This document shows positions 47,479 through 60,578 of a stretch of 64,000 nucleotides of DNA, piece after piece. The stretch is from Bidens hawaiensis (taxonomy: Eukaryota > Streptophyta > Magnoliopsida > Asterales > Asteraceae). Below the pieces are notes generated by a model, which saw only the letters and a program-made list of their open reading frames with translations, was not told where the DNA came from and did no database searches. The stretch is from positions 186,001 to 250,000 of the forward strand of contig JAIQDT010002060.1 in the NCBI GenBank assembly GCA_021521415.1, given 5' to 3'. Position numbers and translations under genes: made by a program. How positions within the stretch are numbered: the first letter of the stretch is position 1; every line of letters begins with the position of its first letter.

Positions 47479-50400
47479 TTACATGAAACATTTTCTAAGT
47501 TGTGCTGCGTTCCATGTGCGCGGGATCTTCTTTCCATTTAAATCTTTTAAAGCGTGTGCACCTTTTCCCAATTCTTCCGAGACTTGATAAGGTCCCTCCC
47601 AGTTGGGAGACATCTTTCCCGGGGGTATTGCGCGACTAGCTTCATTGTTCCGAAGGAAAAAATCATTCTTCTTGAAGTGGCATTCTTTCACGCGCTGATT
47701 GTAGTATTTTTCTAGCTTTTTCTTGTATTTGGCCTCACTGATGATAGCCGCCTCTCTGCGTCCCTCAAGTAAATTGAGATCCAACCTCCTTTCTTGCTCG
47801 TTATCCGTCTTACTCATCATGAGCACTCTATAGGATGGGCATCCAATCTCTGCTGGAATCATAGCCTCCGTTCCATAGGTTAGGCTGAACGGGGACTCGC
47901 CATTGCTGGTTTTGCTTAATGTCCTGTGCGCCCACAGGATATTAGGTAACTCCTCGACCCATGCATGGGACTCTCCCTCCAACCTTTTCTTCAGCCCATT
48001 CAGCAAGCTTTAGTTCGCGCGTTCCACTTGGCCATTCCCTTGAGGGTGGTATACTGAAGTGAAGACCTGATTGATGTGCAATTCCTTGAACCAACTGGAT
48101 ATCTTCCTGTCAGTGAATTGTTTGCCATTGTCGCTCACGATTTCCATGGGCAGGCCAAAACGGCATACGATGTGGCTCCAAATAAATTGCTTCATTGCCT
48201 CGGCTGTGATTTTTGCCAGTGGCTTGGCTTCAACCCATTTTGTGAAATAGTCTACTGCCACTACCAAAAACTTTACTCGCCCAGGCGCTTGTGGTAAGGG
48301 ACCCACAATATCGATTGCCCACTTATGGAAAGGCCATGCAGAGGTCACTGGAATCAAGTTGTTCTTTGGCCGCATGGTATTTGGCGCATAGCTCTGACAC
48401 GCTTTGCATTTTTGGATCTCTTTTAACGCGTCCAAGTACATGCCTGGCCAATAGTAACCTGCGTTCATTGCCTTGGCGATCACCATGCGCGGGCCAGCAT
48501 GTATTCCACAGATTTCTTCGTGTATCTCTCTGATCACATAGCTTGCTTCCTCAGCGTCTAGGCATTTCATGAATGGCCCAAGATAAGAGCGTCGATATAA
48601 CGTACCATCGAGCAATTCGTAGTTCTGCGACTTGTGTCTTATCTTCCTCGCCTGTGCGCGATCGTCTGGTACCTTTCCCTCCTTCAAGAATTCCATTATT
48701 GGAGTTATCCATGATGAAGGTGTTGTATGAATTACAAGAACAAACTTCGCTCCCACTGACGGGTTGCTCATTACTTCCACCCTGACATCTTTGCCAAAAT
48801 GATCGAAGCTGGTTGATGCCATCTTGCTTAGCGCATCGGCAGACTTATTTTCACTGCGCGGAATGTGTATGATTCTGAAAAAGTCAAATTGTTCGGTGAG
48901 TTTCTTCGCCTGCTCTAGATACAGAGGCATGGTGTTCTCCTTGGCATCATAAAAGCCATTGACTTGTGCTGCTACCAGGTATGAATCTACATGAGCCTCT
49001 AGCTTTTTAACTCCGAACTTGTGCGCGATGCGCAAACCAGCCAGCAGGGCTTCATACTCAGCTTCATTGTTGGTGCTCTTGAAATCCAACCTGATTGCGT
49101 AAGTATACTCATGATTTTCTGGATCCACCAGTTTGAGGCCTGCGCCGGACCCTTCGTTGTTTAAAGCTCCATCAGTGAATAATCTCCAAACGTTTTCTTC
49201 ATTATTGGCTTGCGGAGGGTCTACTTCGCGCTGGGCCTCTTCGACTTTTCCTTCAGGGATTTCTGCGATGAAATCAGCTAAGACTTGTCCCTTGATTGCT
49301 GGACGAGGCTTATAGGTGATCGTGTGCTCCACTAATTCCAGCGCCCATTTTGTCAGCCTTCCTGAGAGCGCGGGACGTCGCAAGACTTGCTGGATGTTGT
49401 AATCAGTCAGGACTTCAATAGGATGACCATTGAAATATCTGTGAAGCTTGCGCGACGCATGCGTTAGTGATAAAACTAACTTTTCTATGATGGTGTAGCG
49501 CGTCTCAGGATCTGTCAGCACCCGACTTACATAATAAATTGGTGTTTGGATTCCCTTGAGATCCACCAATAATACTGCGCCAATGGCGCGCTCTCCTGCT
49601 GACAGGTACAACGTTAAAGTTTCACCAGGTAGTGGAGCTGTGAGCGCATGCAGATTTATCAGACATTCTTTTATCTCACTGAAAGCTTGCTCGGCCTCAG
49701 GCGTCCACTTGAATTGGCTTTTCTTTAAGCAATTTCTCAATGTGTTAATGAATGGGGTAGATTTGCTTACATGGTTTGCTAGGAACCTGTTAATTGATAC
49801 CAATCTACCATTCAACTTTTGAACTTCCTTCATGGTGGATGGTGAGGGCATGCCGAGGATAGCCTCCACCTTCTCTGGGTTCACCTTGAAACCATCCTTG
49901 GTGACCATTACGCCGAGAAATTTCCCTTCTTCCACGCCGAATGTGCATTTGCTCGGGTTGAGCTTCATGTTTACTTCCTTTAGGCGCCGAAGGGTTTCTT
50001 CGATGTATTTGAGCATTTGTTTTTCCTCCCTGCTTTTAATCACCAAATCATCCACGTAGACTTCTAAGTTTTTTCCAATCTGCTCGTTGAAAATTGCATC
50101 CATGAGTCTTTGGTAAGTGGCTCCTGCGTTCTTCAAACCAAAGGGCATTTTTGTGTAACAGAAAACACCCTTGTCAGTTCTGAAAGCAGTCTTGTCTTCA
50201 TCCTGTAGTGCCATTTGAATTTGGTGATAGCCCTTATAGGCATCCAGGAAACATTTGAGCTTAAATGGCACCACAGAGTCCACCTTCGTGTCAATATTTG
50301 GGAGGGGGGTAACAATCTTTTGGACACGCCTTGCTGAGGTCCTTGAAATCAATGCACATTCTCCATGACCCATTGCTCTTCTTTACCATCACAGGATTGG

Positions 50401-52944
50401 CTACCCATGTTTGATATCGTATTGGGCGAATGATATTCGCGCGCAGTAGATCTTCTACTTGCTCATTCATGGCCTATGTCTTCTCGTCTCCCATGACTCT
50501 TTTCTTTTGAGCAATTGGCTCCACGGACTTGAATGTGTTGAGAGAGTGCTGCGCTAGGTCTCGCGGAACCCCAGTCATATCAGAATGTTGCCACGCGAAG
50601 ACTGACATATACGTTGTGAGCAATCTTTTCATTCTCACTCTTGTGTCATCTGATATCGTAGCTCCGATTGTGATTGTTTGTTCTGGGAATTTTGGGTTGA
50701 GAATCCATTCCTCTGGCGCGTTGTTTGCCACTGGAAGCTTCATTCTCCCCTCTCGAGGTATACTTATTACTGCGCATAAATGATCTCGGTACACAAATGT
50801 TACTCCTGTTGGTGTTGGGAACCCCAACGCGCCATGCGCTGGTGACGGTATGGCGTTGAATTGGGCAATCGTTCCTCTACCCAAGATCATACTATGGCAT
50901 GAAGTGGTGGGCAAGACTAGGAAGTTGACAATTTCAGCTCGCTTGTGCTTCTCATCCCCCATAGTTAGTTCGAATTGTATCTGACCTAGGGGGTGAATAA
51001 TTTCGTTTGAGACACCCGAGATTGGTGCACTCACAATTTCGATCCTTGCTTGGTCTGCTGGATCCAACTTCCTGAAACATTGCTCATACATGATGTCTGA
51101 CTCACTACCGGTGTCCACCAGGACTCTTGACACCTCATAATGAGCGATGTGTGCAGTGATGACTAGAGGACTGCTGATAGACGGGCCTCCTCTGATTCTT
51201 GGAAAGATTACTTGTTGCTCGCGCCAATCCCCTTGGATTTGCGCGCTTCTCTTCCTCGATCCTTGCCCTTGCCTTCTTCCTTCAGCTACACAGATTCTTT
51301 TGAATTTTTTACTGGCTGAGGCTCCGTCTGGTTGTTCGTTCTCTGGTCTTGGATTTTTTACCAGGTGAGCCAACTTGCCTGATTTCATATCTTTTTCGAT
51401 CGCATCCTTCAAATGATGGCATGCATCGGTGTTGTGCCCTGTGGATTTGTGAAACTCACAATATTTGCCACTGTTCGGTGGTCCCTTATGGAGTAATGGC
51501 CATGGGTTTTTAAACTGGACATTCTCTGTGCTTAACACTTGCGAAGGCGTTTTGGTGAGGGGAGTCCATATTCTTGGTAGAGGTCTGTTAGGCTCTTTGC
51601 CGCCTTCCTTCTTGTCACCTTCTCCGCGATTAAGAATGTCTTTTTGGGGTTGGGGTGAACTTTGTTGCGCTTGCTTTTCTGCAAGAGAATAATTGGTTTG
51701 TTGCAACCTGGACCATATGGAGTTTTGTTTGCCCCACCTTTCATTGTTGCGTGGTGCTTCTGTTTGATGCCCTTTATCTCTTGCTCTGTCTTGGGCAATT
51801 TGTTTTTCATTTCGCGCGAAGACTCGCGATGCTTCCATAAGCTTAGCCCAAGTGGTTGGCATTCCTTCTCTGCTCACGAGAGCTCTGCGGAGTTGATCAC
51901 TGCGCACACCTTGTATAAAGGCCACGCGCAAGAGTTGTTCAGTGATGCCTCCAGTTGCAAGAGATTCCTGATTGAAACGAGTTATGTAGTCCTCAATGGT
52001 TTCATCATTCCTGCGCACGCAGTGCATGATGTCATCGGGGTCGCGCGTGTGTCTGCGCTGCTGTACAAAGTGAGCCTGGAACTTTTCCAATAGCTCTTCG
52101 AACCCATCGATTTGTCCTGTCGGCAAGCTTTCAAACCAGACACGCGCTGCGCCCGTGAGGCAGCGAGCAAACATGTGACACCATGTTGGCATCGTCCAGC
52201 TTTCTAGGTTTCCAGTGTTGTAAAAACCTTGTAAGAAATCATCTGGATCTGTTGTACCATCGTACTTGCCTAAACCACTTGGCATCTTGGTTTTGTGTTG
52301 AATGGGAGCCTTCGCAATGCGCTCAGCGAATTTTGAATGTTTTACCAAGATGGCTGGCCTATATGGTGTGGTTACGTTCACTTGCCCTTTCGCTTGTATG
52401 GTGTGCATAAATACATATCAGCTTTGGCTCCAGGTGCTATGTGCATGTGTGCGCGAAGCTGTGAACCTCCTGTATGAGTATCTCGCGTCTTCTTCATGCT
52501 GTGCACCTCTTCCTCATCACTAATATCAGCTTGCTCGGTGTGAACAGAATGACCGTCTTCCAGCGCGCGCGTCTTTTTTGTTGTTCCCTGAATGGTTTGT
52601 TTATCAAATGCGAGCTTTTGTGTTAAATCGGCTAACTTTTTGTGTTTTACCAACTCATTGTATTTGTCCATTAAACGCCGTTGTTCGTTTATGAGCCATT
52701 CTTTAGGGTCATTGGTTTCAACTTCCGGGCCCATTGGTCCTTTTTGTTTTGTACCAGTCAGATTTTGGAACGTGAGATCGTCTGGGAGAGTTTCAGTTTG
52801 ACTATGAGGTGTTGTGTTGAAGGGATGGTTACTGGTGGTGCGCGCAGTGTCACGCGGCGCCCTCAGAACCTGATGTCCCTCATTAACATCCTCAAGCTCA
52901 TTATCCTCCAGAACTTGATCGTTGTTTCGAACACCGGAAACCAT
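47479..52944 (-). pseudogene. Tat gag-pol gene, disrupted
   Basis: gag N-terminus lies in 52378-52944 and continues in another frame in 50474-52408 (retrotransposon gag domain, then a Cys/His segment). Protease is VLVDTGSESD near 51110. RT has YVDDLVIKS near 50050 and is followed by a classical RNase H, then a second archaeal-type RNase H (LFTDGALNNEGSGAG near 49175). Integrase has an HHCC zinc region, WAIDIVGPLP, SDNGKQF and GNGQVERAN, and a C-terminal part to 47479. Lesions: frame change near 52380-52410, TAG after GDEKT (about 50471-50473), an extra base in a C/G run at 50304-50309, and TAA at 48007-48009. The rest is well preserved. Required proteins are all recognisable but none is complete. 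Confidence 0.9.
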
Positions 52945-53004
52945 GGTGAAGATTTTCAGAGAGAAAATTGATGAAATAGTGGTTTTGTTGCCGTTGTAAC
53001 AGGT

Positions 53005-53014
53005 GATGGCGCCA
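53005..53014 (-). other. Primer binding site of the Tat element
   Basis: Minus strand TGGCGCCATC, one base from the 5' LTR. TGGCGCC- is typical of Tat/Ogre-type elements, which use a tRNA other than initiator Met (tRNA-Arg in reported cases). Confidence 0.65.
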
Positions 53015-53015
53015 A

Positions 53016-53853
53016 TGAAGAAGCGTGTATCGACTTATTTGTATACGATCAACGTTCCTTGGGTACGAGTGTGCTATATCACCGATGGTTTTCCGAGATA
53101 CGAGTTCTTCCACCTACAAAATGAACAGTACCGTGAGCTTACCCCTCAGAAAGGGACAGAGGGGTCCTCTTTGGGGTAACCCTCCGGTGTGAGAATCAGA
53201 TATTGTAGGAGAGGATAATCAGGATGTGAAAATGAGTAAAGGACTTAGAATATATTTTCTTGCCTGCCTCCAACTGTGGAGGCGGCCTAGTATTAACAGT
53301 GCTAGGGTTTCCAATGATTTGGCTCAGACCCAATTAGGGCCTTTTTGGCCTCCTCCTATTGCTTCGCGCCACGTGCACTTAGGACACCTGGTGCTTTTTC
53401 ATTGATTATTCTCTGACCAAGGTATTTCACCTGACCCATGTGCCATCACATGGTGGCACATGGGCTTTGCTGAGTTGTCCACCCTTCATTGGCAGCTGTC
53501 AACATCAGCACATTCTTTATTCCTTAAAAGATACCTTCTGGAAGGTTGTCTGATGAGTACAATCATGGTTGTCCTTATCCTGATTTGGATTAGACTATTG
53601 TCTCATTTGTTGTGTGTCGCTTACGCGCGGCCTTTATGCGCCTATCCCGGGGATGCGCAGGGTCTTCTCTTTATTCTCACACTAAATGTGTGTGTTGTGT
53701 GCATATGTGATATGCGCCACGCGCAGATGTTTCATGCGCTTGCGCATAGGTTTTGGCTTTGTGTCTTCATGACATCCTGATTTCAAGCCTCTTGTCTATA
53801 TCTTGTGGGTTGACCCGCCCCGCTCGATGTTAAGGCGGGTGCATACCCCTTCA
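53016..53853 (-). repeat. Tat 5' LTR (838 bp)
   Basis: Matches 41601-42438 with about 12 substitutions. Three of these fall together in the TATA-like box, which reads CTGTTAATA here on the minus strand (about 53291-53299). The inverted repeat at 53435-53464 has one mismatch. Confidence 0.93.
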
Positions 53854-54309
53854 CTAAGTTACACGCATGCTTGTGTTAACAGTACTACTAAACGCAATCT
53901 AATGTAAAAGTATGATAGTTGACTAAACTAATTAAAAGGAGAGAATATAAATAGAAAACTCTCATATTTAATCTTATTCGGTTTTGAATAAATTTTATGT
54001 CAAAAAGTCACGTCATTATAGTATAGCTGGAATTTAAGATAACAGTATCGTTTAAAAGTTATAACATACATGTAAAACTTCGCTAAAACTAAATACAAAC
54101 ATTATATAAACAAAATTCTTGAAATTTAAGAGACCACCAAACCCCTATAACTGCCTGACCACCCCCGTTGTCACTTGACAACCACCACCATTGCCACACT
54201 TATTCATCCATTGACCAAAATGTCATTTGGTCTAATAGTTGACCTTTCATCCAACGGATGGGTTAAGAATTCCACATATGCTTCTTTATTAACAGAATTC
54301 CCAACGCTC

Positions 54310-55121
54310 CTGAGTATATCAATGAATACATCCCGAACTCAATCAGAATTCCCAATCTTCTTAGCTTGGGTCAGTTGGATGAATAAGGATGTAAGATTGA
54401 AATAGCCAATGGGATATTGAGGCTATATGATCAGAAAGAGAGATGGTTGGTAAAGGTTAAGAGAAATCTGAATAGGGTGTACAACATCAAGCTTCAGGTA
54501 TGTTATAATCCTAACAACTTTGAAGATGAAAAGAGTGAATATTATGATGTGAAACCGATTATGAAAGTGAAGGATATTTGGTTTGGAACGATTCTAAATG
54601 ATTTGTTTGGAGTTTGTGAAAGTATTGGTCAAGAACGAATTGATGACAAGAATCGAGTCGAGAAAAAAATAACAAAGTGACTTCAAAGTTAAGTACGAAA
54701 GGAACGGATGCTAAGTTTGAAGAACCGGTGAAGCAAGTACGCCATAGCCAGTTGAAAAGAAGGGATAAAAGTAAGAAAAGGAACAATTCAAGATTACAGG
54801 GGTGAATGAAGGTTAATCTTGAATTATCAATAAAGTTGAAGGTTTGTTTTGTTAAGTTTATTTTATTATGGATTATTCTAGAATAAGGCTGTCTTGATTT
54901 CAAACTTAGGTTTGGCTTGGAGAGCAAGTTTAGTAGATCTATAAATAGGGGTCTAGTTTATTGCTTTGTTTGTGTCAAGGAGGTCTCTTCGATCTCCATG
55001 TACGTTTGATAAGTTCGTGAAGTTCGTTTGTTAAGTTCATTTGATTATATGAAAAGAGTCACAGTGTCACCCAATATCTCGTGTGCGTTTGATCTGATTG
55101 TTTGATCCCTTTGAGCCAACA
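54310..55121 (+). pseudogene. Copia fragment: pre-integrase region and possible 3' LTR
   Basis: Reading across one stop, 54335-54510 gives SLGQLDE, then GILRLYDQKERW, VKVKRNLNRVY and NIKLQV, which matches the segment between protease and integrase in Copia elements. After 54560 the similarity fades and most of pol is absent. A purine stretch ending ACAGGGG (about 54796-54802) precedes TGAATGAAGG; a unit 54803-55121 ends GAGCCAACA and contains CTATAAATAGG (about 54938), so it may be the 3' LTR. No matching 5' LTR was found. Confidence 0.5.
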
Positions 55122-55281
55122 TAGAACGTAAAACAATTCTATTTGATATAATTTAATACTCTTTAAATAAGAATAGTATTCGTTTTTGTAGAAGGGTGAT
55201 GCTAAATGCACTTTTCTATATCACAAATTTGTTGGCCTCACCTTTATTAAAAAATGTTATTCTTCATATGAAGGTAGCTAG

Positions 55282-55981
55282 CAGGGTTGTCACTTTTACC
55301 CGAAACCTGAAACCCGACCTGAAAAATCCATACCCGAACCCGAACTAACTCGACCCGAAGAACCTGAACCCGATAAAAGACTAACCCGAACCGAAGTAAT
55401 TTGGGTTGGTTCTCGGGTTTTATTTATAAGTTTCGGGTCAACCCGAAAACCCGAATAAACTTCTAGTTTTAAAATTAAATATATTTTTATGCATAATAAG
55501 CTAAGTCTTAGCCACTAAAGTTATCATAATCTAGCTCTAATTAGCTGTTGTCATTCTAACTATTATGGATCGATTGTTTATTATTAATTTATGTTTTCCG
55601 TTTATTACTAATAGCAACCGAAATCGAACAACCAAATCACGCCCGATTGAATATGATTAAGGCTCGAGTTAGTTTTACTCTTCTTTTGAATTGTTTTATC
55701 ATGCTATGTTGGTTTGTTATTTAATTATTTTGTTATAAGCAAAGAAGAATATGTTGTTTTAATTTTAGCATTGTCGTTCTTTTTTTTGTGTTTTTTTTCT
55801 TTTGTTTTGTTTGTTTTCTAGGATACTCGAAACCCGATTAACCCAACCCGAAAAACCCCGAACCCGAAAAACCCGTAAGAGATTTGGGTTGGGTTTCGGG
55901 TCAAGATTTAAAACTTTGAAACCCGAAAAACCCGACCCGAAAAACCCGAAACCCAAAAAACGAACCCGATGAACACCCCTA
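55282..55981 (-). mobile_element. hAT-like non-autonomous element, copy 2 (700 bp)
   Basis: Reverse complement of 40640-41344 over its whole length. Left end CAGGGTTGTCAC, right end GAACACCCCTA, flanked by the perfect 8-bp duplication GTAGCTAG (55274-55281 and 55982-55989). The frame on its right edge is not a gene. Confidence 0.9.
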
Positions 55982-58747
55982 GTAGCTAGGGGTACGTTAA
56001 TTAGTAAAGGAGGTCTGCTTAGAGTTAGACACATCCTTTACAGTTTACACAAATGATAAAAAGATAAAATTATTCATTTATTTATTAACTCAACATAATA
56101 AGTAAACCAAAAAAACCGAAAGGGAAACATGAACAAGAATTGACAACTTATCTCCTTGACTTTGACAACTAGGCTAAAACGGTCTCTTTCAGCACTAATG
56201 AGTAAAGATTGTTCTTGGTTCAACACTGCATTCATCAATAGCAACATGACAACATCACCACTCCCTCGGTCGCAACTCCAACAATTGGTCTAGTTTAAAA
56301 TATTTAGGGTAAATTACAAAAAGAAAAAGTTAAAATATGATATCGTGTGTTCTACATTTAACCCGTCTTAGCATTTCTTGAGACGTGTCACCATGACTAC
56401 TAAAGACATAATTGGGGTGGAAAAGCAAAGGCCAATTGATCGAGTTGAAGATAAGATGGGTCCTATATGATGATCTATGCATGGTGTAAGCTTCTTAGTG
56501 TTGTTTTCTATTCGTTTCCATCTTTCTTCTTTATTAATAAATAAGATTCCTTGGGGGTTGGTGAATGGTTCGACTTGGTGGGGTAGGGTTAGAGAATAAA
56601 ATTGTGTCATGTTTCATACAATACACTTTTTTAAGGGTACATTTGCTTACTTTTTTAGACCTGAACCCAATAATTTTCTTTAGGTGATTAAAAGATTATC
56701 TTTGTTGTAAACGTTTACAGTTTGGTTTTGATGGTTGTAAGGTTAATCATGAATTAAACCACAATTAACAATTTTATGTCATTAAAACCGAACCTGAACC
56801 ATTACTGACGGTTTAGTTTCATAGTAAACTTAGTGTGGTTTTGTTAAAATTAAAGTAATTTTTTGATCCAATCATGCTATGCCATCTGGCACATCTTTAT
56901 CCCTTTTCTTTTACATTAGACTAATTAACTTGCTGTTTATCCATCTCAAAATAAAATTTTCTTACGAATAAAACCTTTACATTGCATTATTGAGTTTTTT
57001 ATTTAAGGGTTTGGAAAAAAAAAGATAAGAAAATTTTTCATTTTTCATTCTTGAGTTTTTCATTAAAAGAAAAGAAAGAGAATGAAAAGAAAAGTTAGGG
57101 TTTTTTAGCTCAAAAACTTTCCAGCCAAATATGGCCTGATTCGGAAGGAAAGTTTATAGTCATGTACAATATTACTAATTTACCCTATATTTTTCTTCCA
57201 ATCTAACTCAATAATGAAGACATGATTGTAAAGTTACAATTTTTTCTCATCTTTTCTTTTCTATCTACCTCAAGAATACAATTAACACTTTCTTTTCTAT
57301 TATTTTATTTTTGAGAATGTCTTTTAAATATATAATTTCTTTTCCTTTCTTCCCCTATCCAATCTTATCATTTCTTTTCCTTATATTTTAAACCCAAGAA
57401 TGCACTGTCACGTTTATGTTATTAGCGGTTTTAACCCATGACACAATACTTGTAAATAGTAAACTTATCTTTGTGTTTTCCTTTCTTTTTGTTTTATTCT
57501 CCTTTTTCTATCACTTTAACTCTACAAATTTGACAAAAAGCTATTAATTAATTAACTTATTATATATACAAATAAATTAACGTACTAAACATACAAATAA
57601 CTAGAGTAATTACAGTTTTGAAATAGAGTAATTATGTTATAAAAAATAAAATAGTGTAATAATTATTACTCTAGTTCAAATGTTATAGTGTAATAATAAT
57701 TATTCTAGTGTTAATATAATTATTCTAGTTATGCCATTTTTGTAAGAGGTAGCTTATATTTTTTAATATATTTCGTTTATAAATAAAATCAAACAAATGA
57801 AAATAAATAAATTATTTAATATTACATATATAGAATTTGGTTCTTTTTCAGAAGTATTTTTAGGGCGAGAAGTGCGAGTAGTGATCAGAACCAATTATAA
57901 TTTTTCTTCTTATTTATTTAATTATTAATTATAAAGGTATTTAGTCAAGTGAACAATTTTCTTTTTGTGGTAACTATTAATTACTATTAGTAAGTTATAA
58001 AATAGAATATTGTAACTTAAATTTATTTGTATATTAACCTATATTTACTTTATTTTGTTTGTTAGATGACACGTATATCTTACATAGATTTTTAATAACT
58101 ATTATAAAATTATCAAAATTATCGTGTATATTCCAATTATATGAAAGTCATACGTACGCCATACACTTTATGAATGTATGCATTTACATAATTACATAGG
58201 CATGTACATACGTAGGCACGCACGTACCTACGCACGTAGGCATGCAGGTATATCCACACATAGGGACCTAGGTAGGTACACACCTACGTATGTATGTGTG
58301 TATGTGCGTACGTAGGGGCGACGTAGGGACGTAGGTACATACGTACCTACGTATATATGTGTGTACGTACGTACCTACACTTCATATGGATACAAGAGGT
58401 TTTTACCAGTTTCTTCACTATACACCTGCAAATAACAAGATATTCATCATCCACAATATTAGATGAAGCATTATGTAAGCCTTCAAAATGATAGTACACC
58501 AAAAATATTAAATGATTTTCAAAAGAGAGATTTAGTTGTGGCTATAATGAGAAGATTTAATTAACTAGTTAAGTAATTATGAGTTATACATTTATTTTTA
58601 ATGATGGTACATAAAAATTACTAGCATACCCTTTTTGGTATTAAAGTTTATTAAAATTGTGAAAATAATTTACAAGAGTGTCATTTTGAGTAATGACCAT
58701 TGATCAAACAAAATCAATGGATAAGATTCACTTCTCGCAAAATCCAT

Positions 58748-58789
<42 letters not shown>
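55982..58789. other. Intergenic, no gene recognised
   Basis: AT- and pyrimidine-rich. The minus-strand frame at 56368-56610 (80 codons) resembles nothing known. Notable content is the CGTA/GTAC tract (58140-58378) and (AT)n at about 58750-58790. Confidence 0.55.
58140..58378. repeat. GTAC/CGTA-rich degenerate microsatellite
   Basis: Dozens of overlapping ACGTA, GTACGTA, CCTACGTA and TAGGTACGT words in both orientations, mostly alternating purine-pyrimidine and locally palindromic. Far richer in CG dinucleotides than its surroundings. Confidence 0.75.
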
Positions 58790-58793
<4 letters not shown>

Positions 58794-60562
58794 ACATCTT
58801 GGATTTTTCAAACCCGTATTTGTTTAACCCGACCCGAGAACGTAATTTGGATCTACCGAACTATTAAAACTTGTATTTATTGGTATTAACTTGGCTTAAC
58901 TTATTTTATAATTTCATAACTTTTAATTATGCCAAATAGTCCTTAGAAACATTAAAATCGTTTAAAACGACTAAAAATCGCATTTTTGGGAACTACAGGG
59001 ACTAGTTTTGTCAATTCTTTCCTATTTTTGATTAAATTAACGAAACTTAAACTCCAAGAAATGTTATAGCTGGTCCAATTTCGTTTTCTTGGTGTCCAAG
59101 CCAAATTTTGTTAGTTATTATACTAGATTTTCTCATTAAATAGCTTATTTTGTTTCATAATTTGTTTTTAGCATCCAAATCGCTTATTTTGACATAAATC
59201 GAGTAAATTAAGGTCCAAGAAAAGGATTATAACCAAAATACAAGTCCATACTCTTAGATTACTGATCAAGAACGAATTTTCAATGATATTATATCGGTTT
59301 TCACATTAAAACCGTATTTTGTTACTTAAACGAGTAAATCTTCCAAATATGGTTCGTTTTTGTAATCTCTATATAAACACATCATAATTCTCCTACCACA
59401 AACTTCATCATACCCTAATATACTAACCCTAGCTGTCACCTACCTCTGTTCATCATCAAATCCTTTGGTTTTTGCATTATTGTTGAAGATACACGCTTAT
59501 TTGGTTAACTTTGTTTATGCACCGACCTTTGACTCATCATTTCTGTTGATTCTTTCACTTTCCCGGTAAGTTGTAAACATAGAAATCATTCATAATAATC
59601 AACTAGTTTGACTTAACGTTTCTCATACTTCTGGTCGGATTCAACATTCGATCCGGAAGACTTTTATTCTCGTAACGAAATTTTAAGGCTACTGACCAAA
59701 ACCCGACTTTCGACTCGCTGCTAGGATTCTGGTCAGTATCAGCTCGCTTAAATCTTAAAACAAGCATAACTTGAGTTCTAAACGTCCGTTTGGATTGATT
59801 CCAGCGGCCACGAGTTCGTTTTTATTTATATTATCATATCATAAAATCTTAGATCCTGAATTATATATATAGTTTGACATGTAGTGGACGACTCGCTTAT
59901 TCGTTAGCTCGTTTAATCGCATTTAGTAATCGCATAAGGTGAGTTTATCATTCCTCTATTTTACTCAATTTTCTAAATGTTTTGGGGAAATATGTGTACG
60001 TATTCGTATTTCATACTATATATATTCAAACAAAAGCATACGTGTTGTTATGAGTGATTTAATCAAACATACATGCTACTAGCTTACTTGTGTTACCATT
60101 CAATCAATCGTATATTGGGATTACTATTCAATCAATCATATAGCGGGTGTTCCTGCTGGTGACCAACGCCCGATTCGCTTGGCAACGGTCTACATACTTG
60201 TTTACGGTTTGATTATATTTACCGCACTTATCACGTTATGCTATTTATATTATTGTGTCAAAACTGATGATATTCTCACTCAACTTTATGTTGACAGAAC
60301 TCCATTTTATACGCATATGCAGGTTTCTTGTATTGAAGATTGAAGTTTGGACACGTAGACAAGATCTTAGGATATAATCAAGATAACCATTAATTGAGCT
60401 TATATTCATATTTGTATATTGTTTGTTATAATTGGATAGTGTGTGTATTATTTGAATAAAACAATTAATTAGATATTGTCACATTTTATATATGATAGTA
60501 TATTCGAGCTGTGAGCAATCGGATCACTCCCCGACGTTTCCGCCCTAGGTTGGGGCTTGACA
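58790..60562 (+). repeat. 5' LTR (1773 bp)
   Basis: Starts after an (AT)n tract. TATA box CTATATAAAC at 59369-59378. The end shares GAGCTGTGAGCAATCGGATC with the solo LTR at 3192-5551. Versus the 3' LTR it differs by roughly 25 substitutions and a small indel near 58993 in the first 630 bp. Confidence 0.85.
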
Positions 60563-60565
60563 GAT

Positions 60566-60578
60566 TGGTATTAGAGCC
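60566..60578 (+). other. Primer binding site
   Basis: TGGTATTAGAGCC, one mismatch from the initiator-Met tRNA site, three bases after the LTR end. Confidence 0.75.

Larger units (their letters stand above)
41601..53853 (-). mobile_element. Complete Ty3/Gypsy retrotransposon, Tat lineage
   Basis: Two 838-bp LTRs (41601-42438 and 53016-53853) differ at about 12 positions. Target duplication CTAAG is perfect (41596-41600 and 53854-53858). The PBS (minus strand TGGCGCCATC) adjoins the right LTR and the PPT (ACTGGGGGGCT) adjoins the left one. Order: gag, protease, RT, RNase H, second archaeal-type RNase H, integrase, then a long region with an antisense ORF. The dual RNase H and antisense ORF are hallmarks of the Tat group (Grande, Retand, RIRE2). 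All frames are damaged. Confidence 0.93.

Noticed and set aside
55765..56034. 89-codon minus-strand frame
   Set aside because: Translation of the CGGGTT-rich end of the hAT-like element plus flank.
56368..56610. 80-codon minus-strand frame
   Set aside because: No domain or signal; isolated in non-coding sequence.
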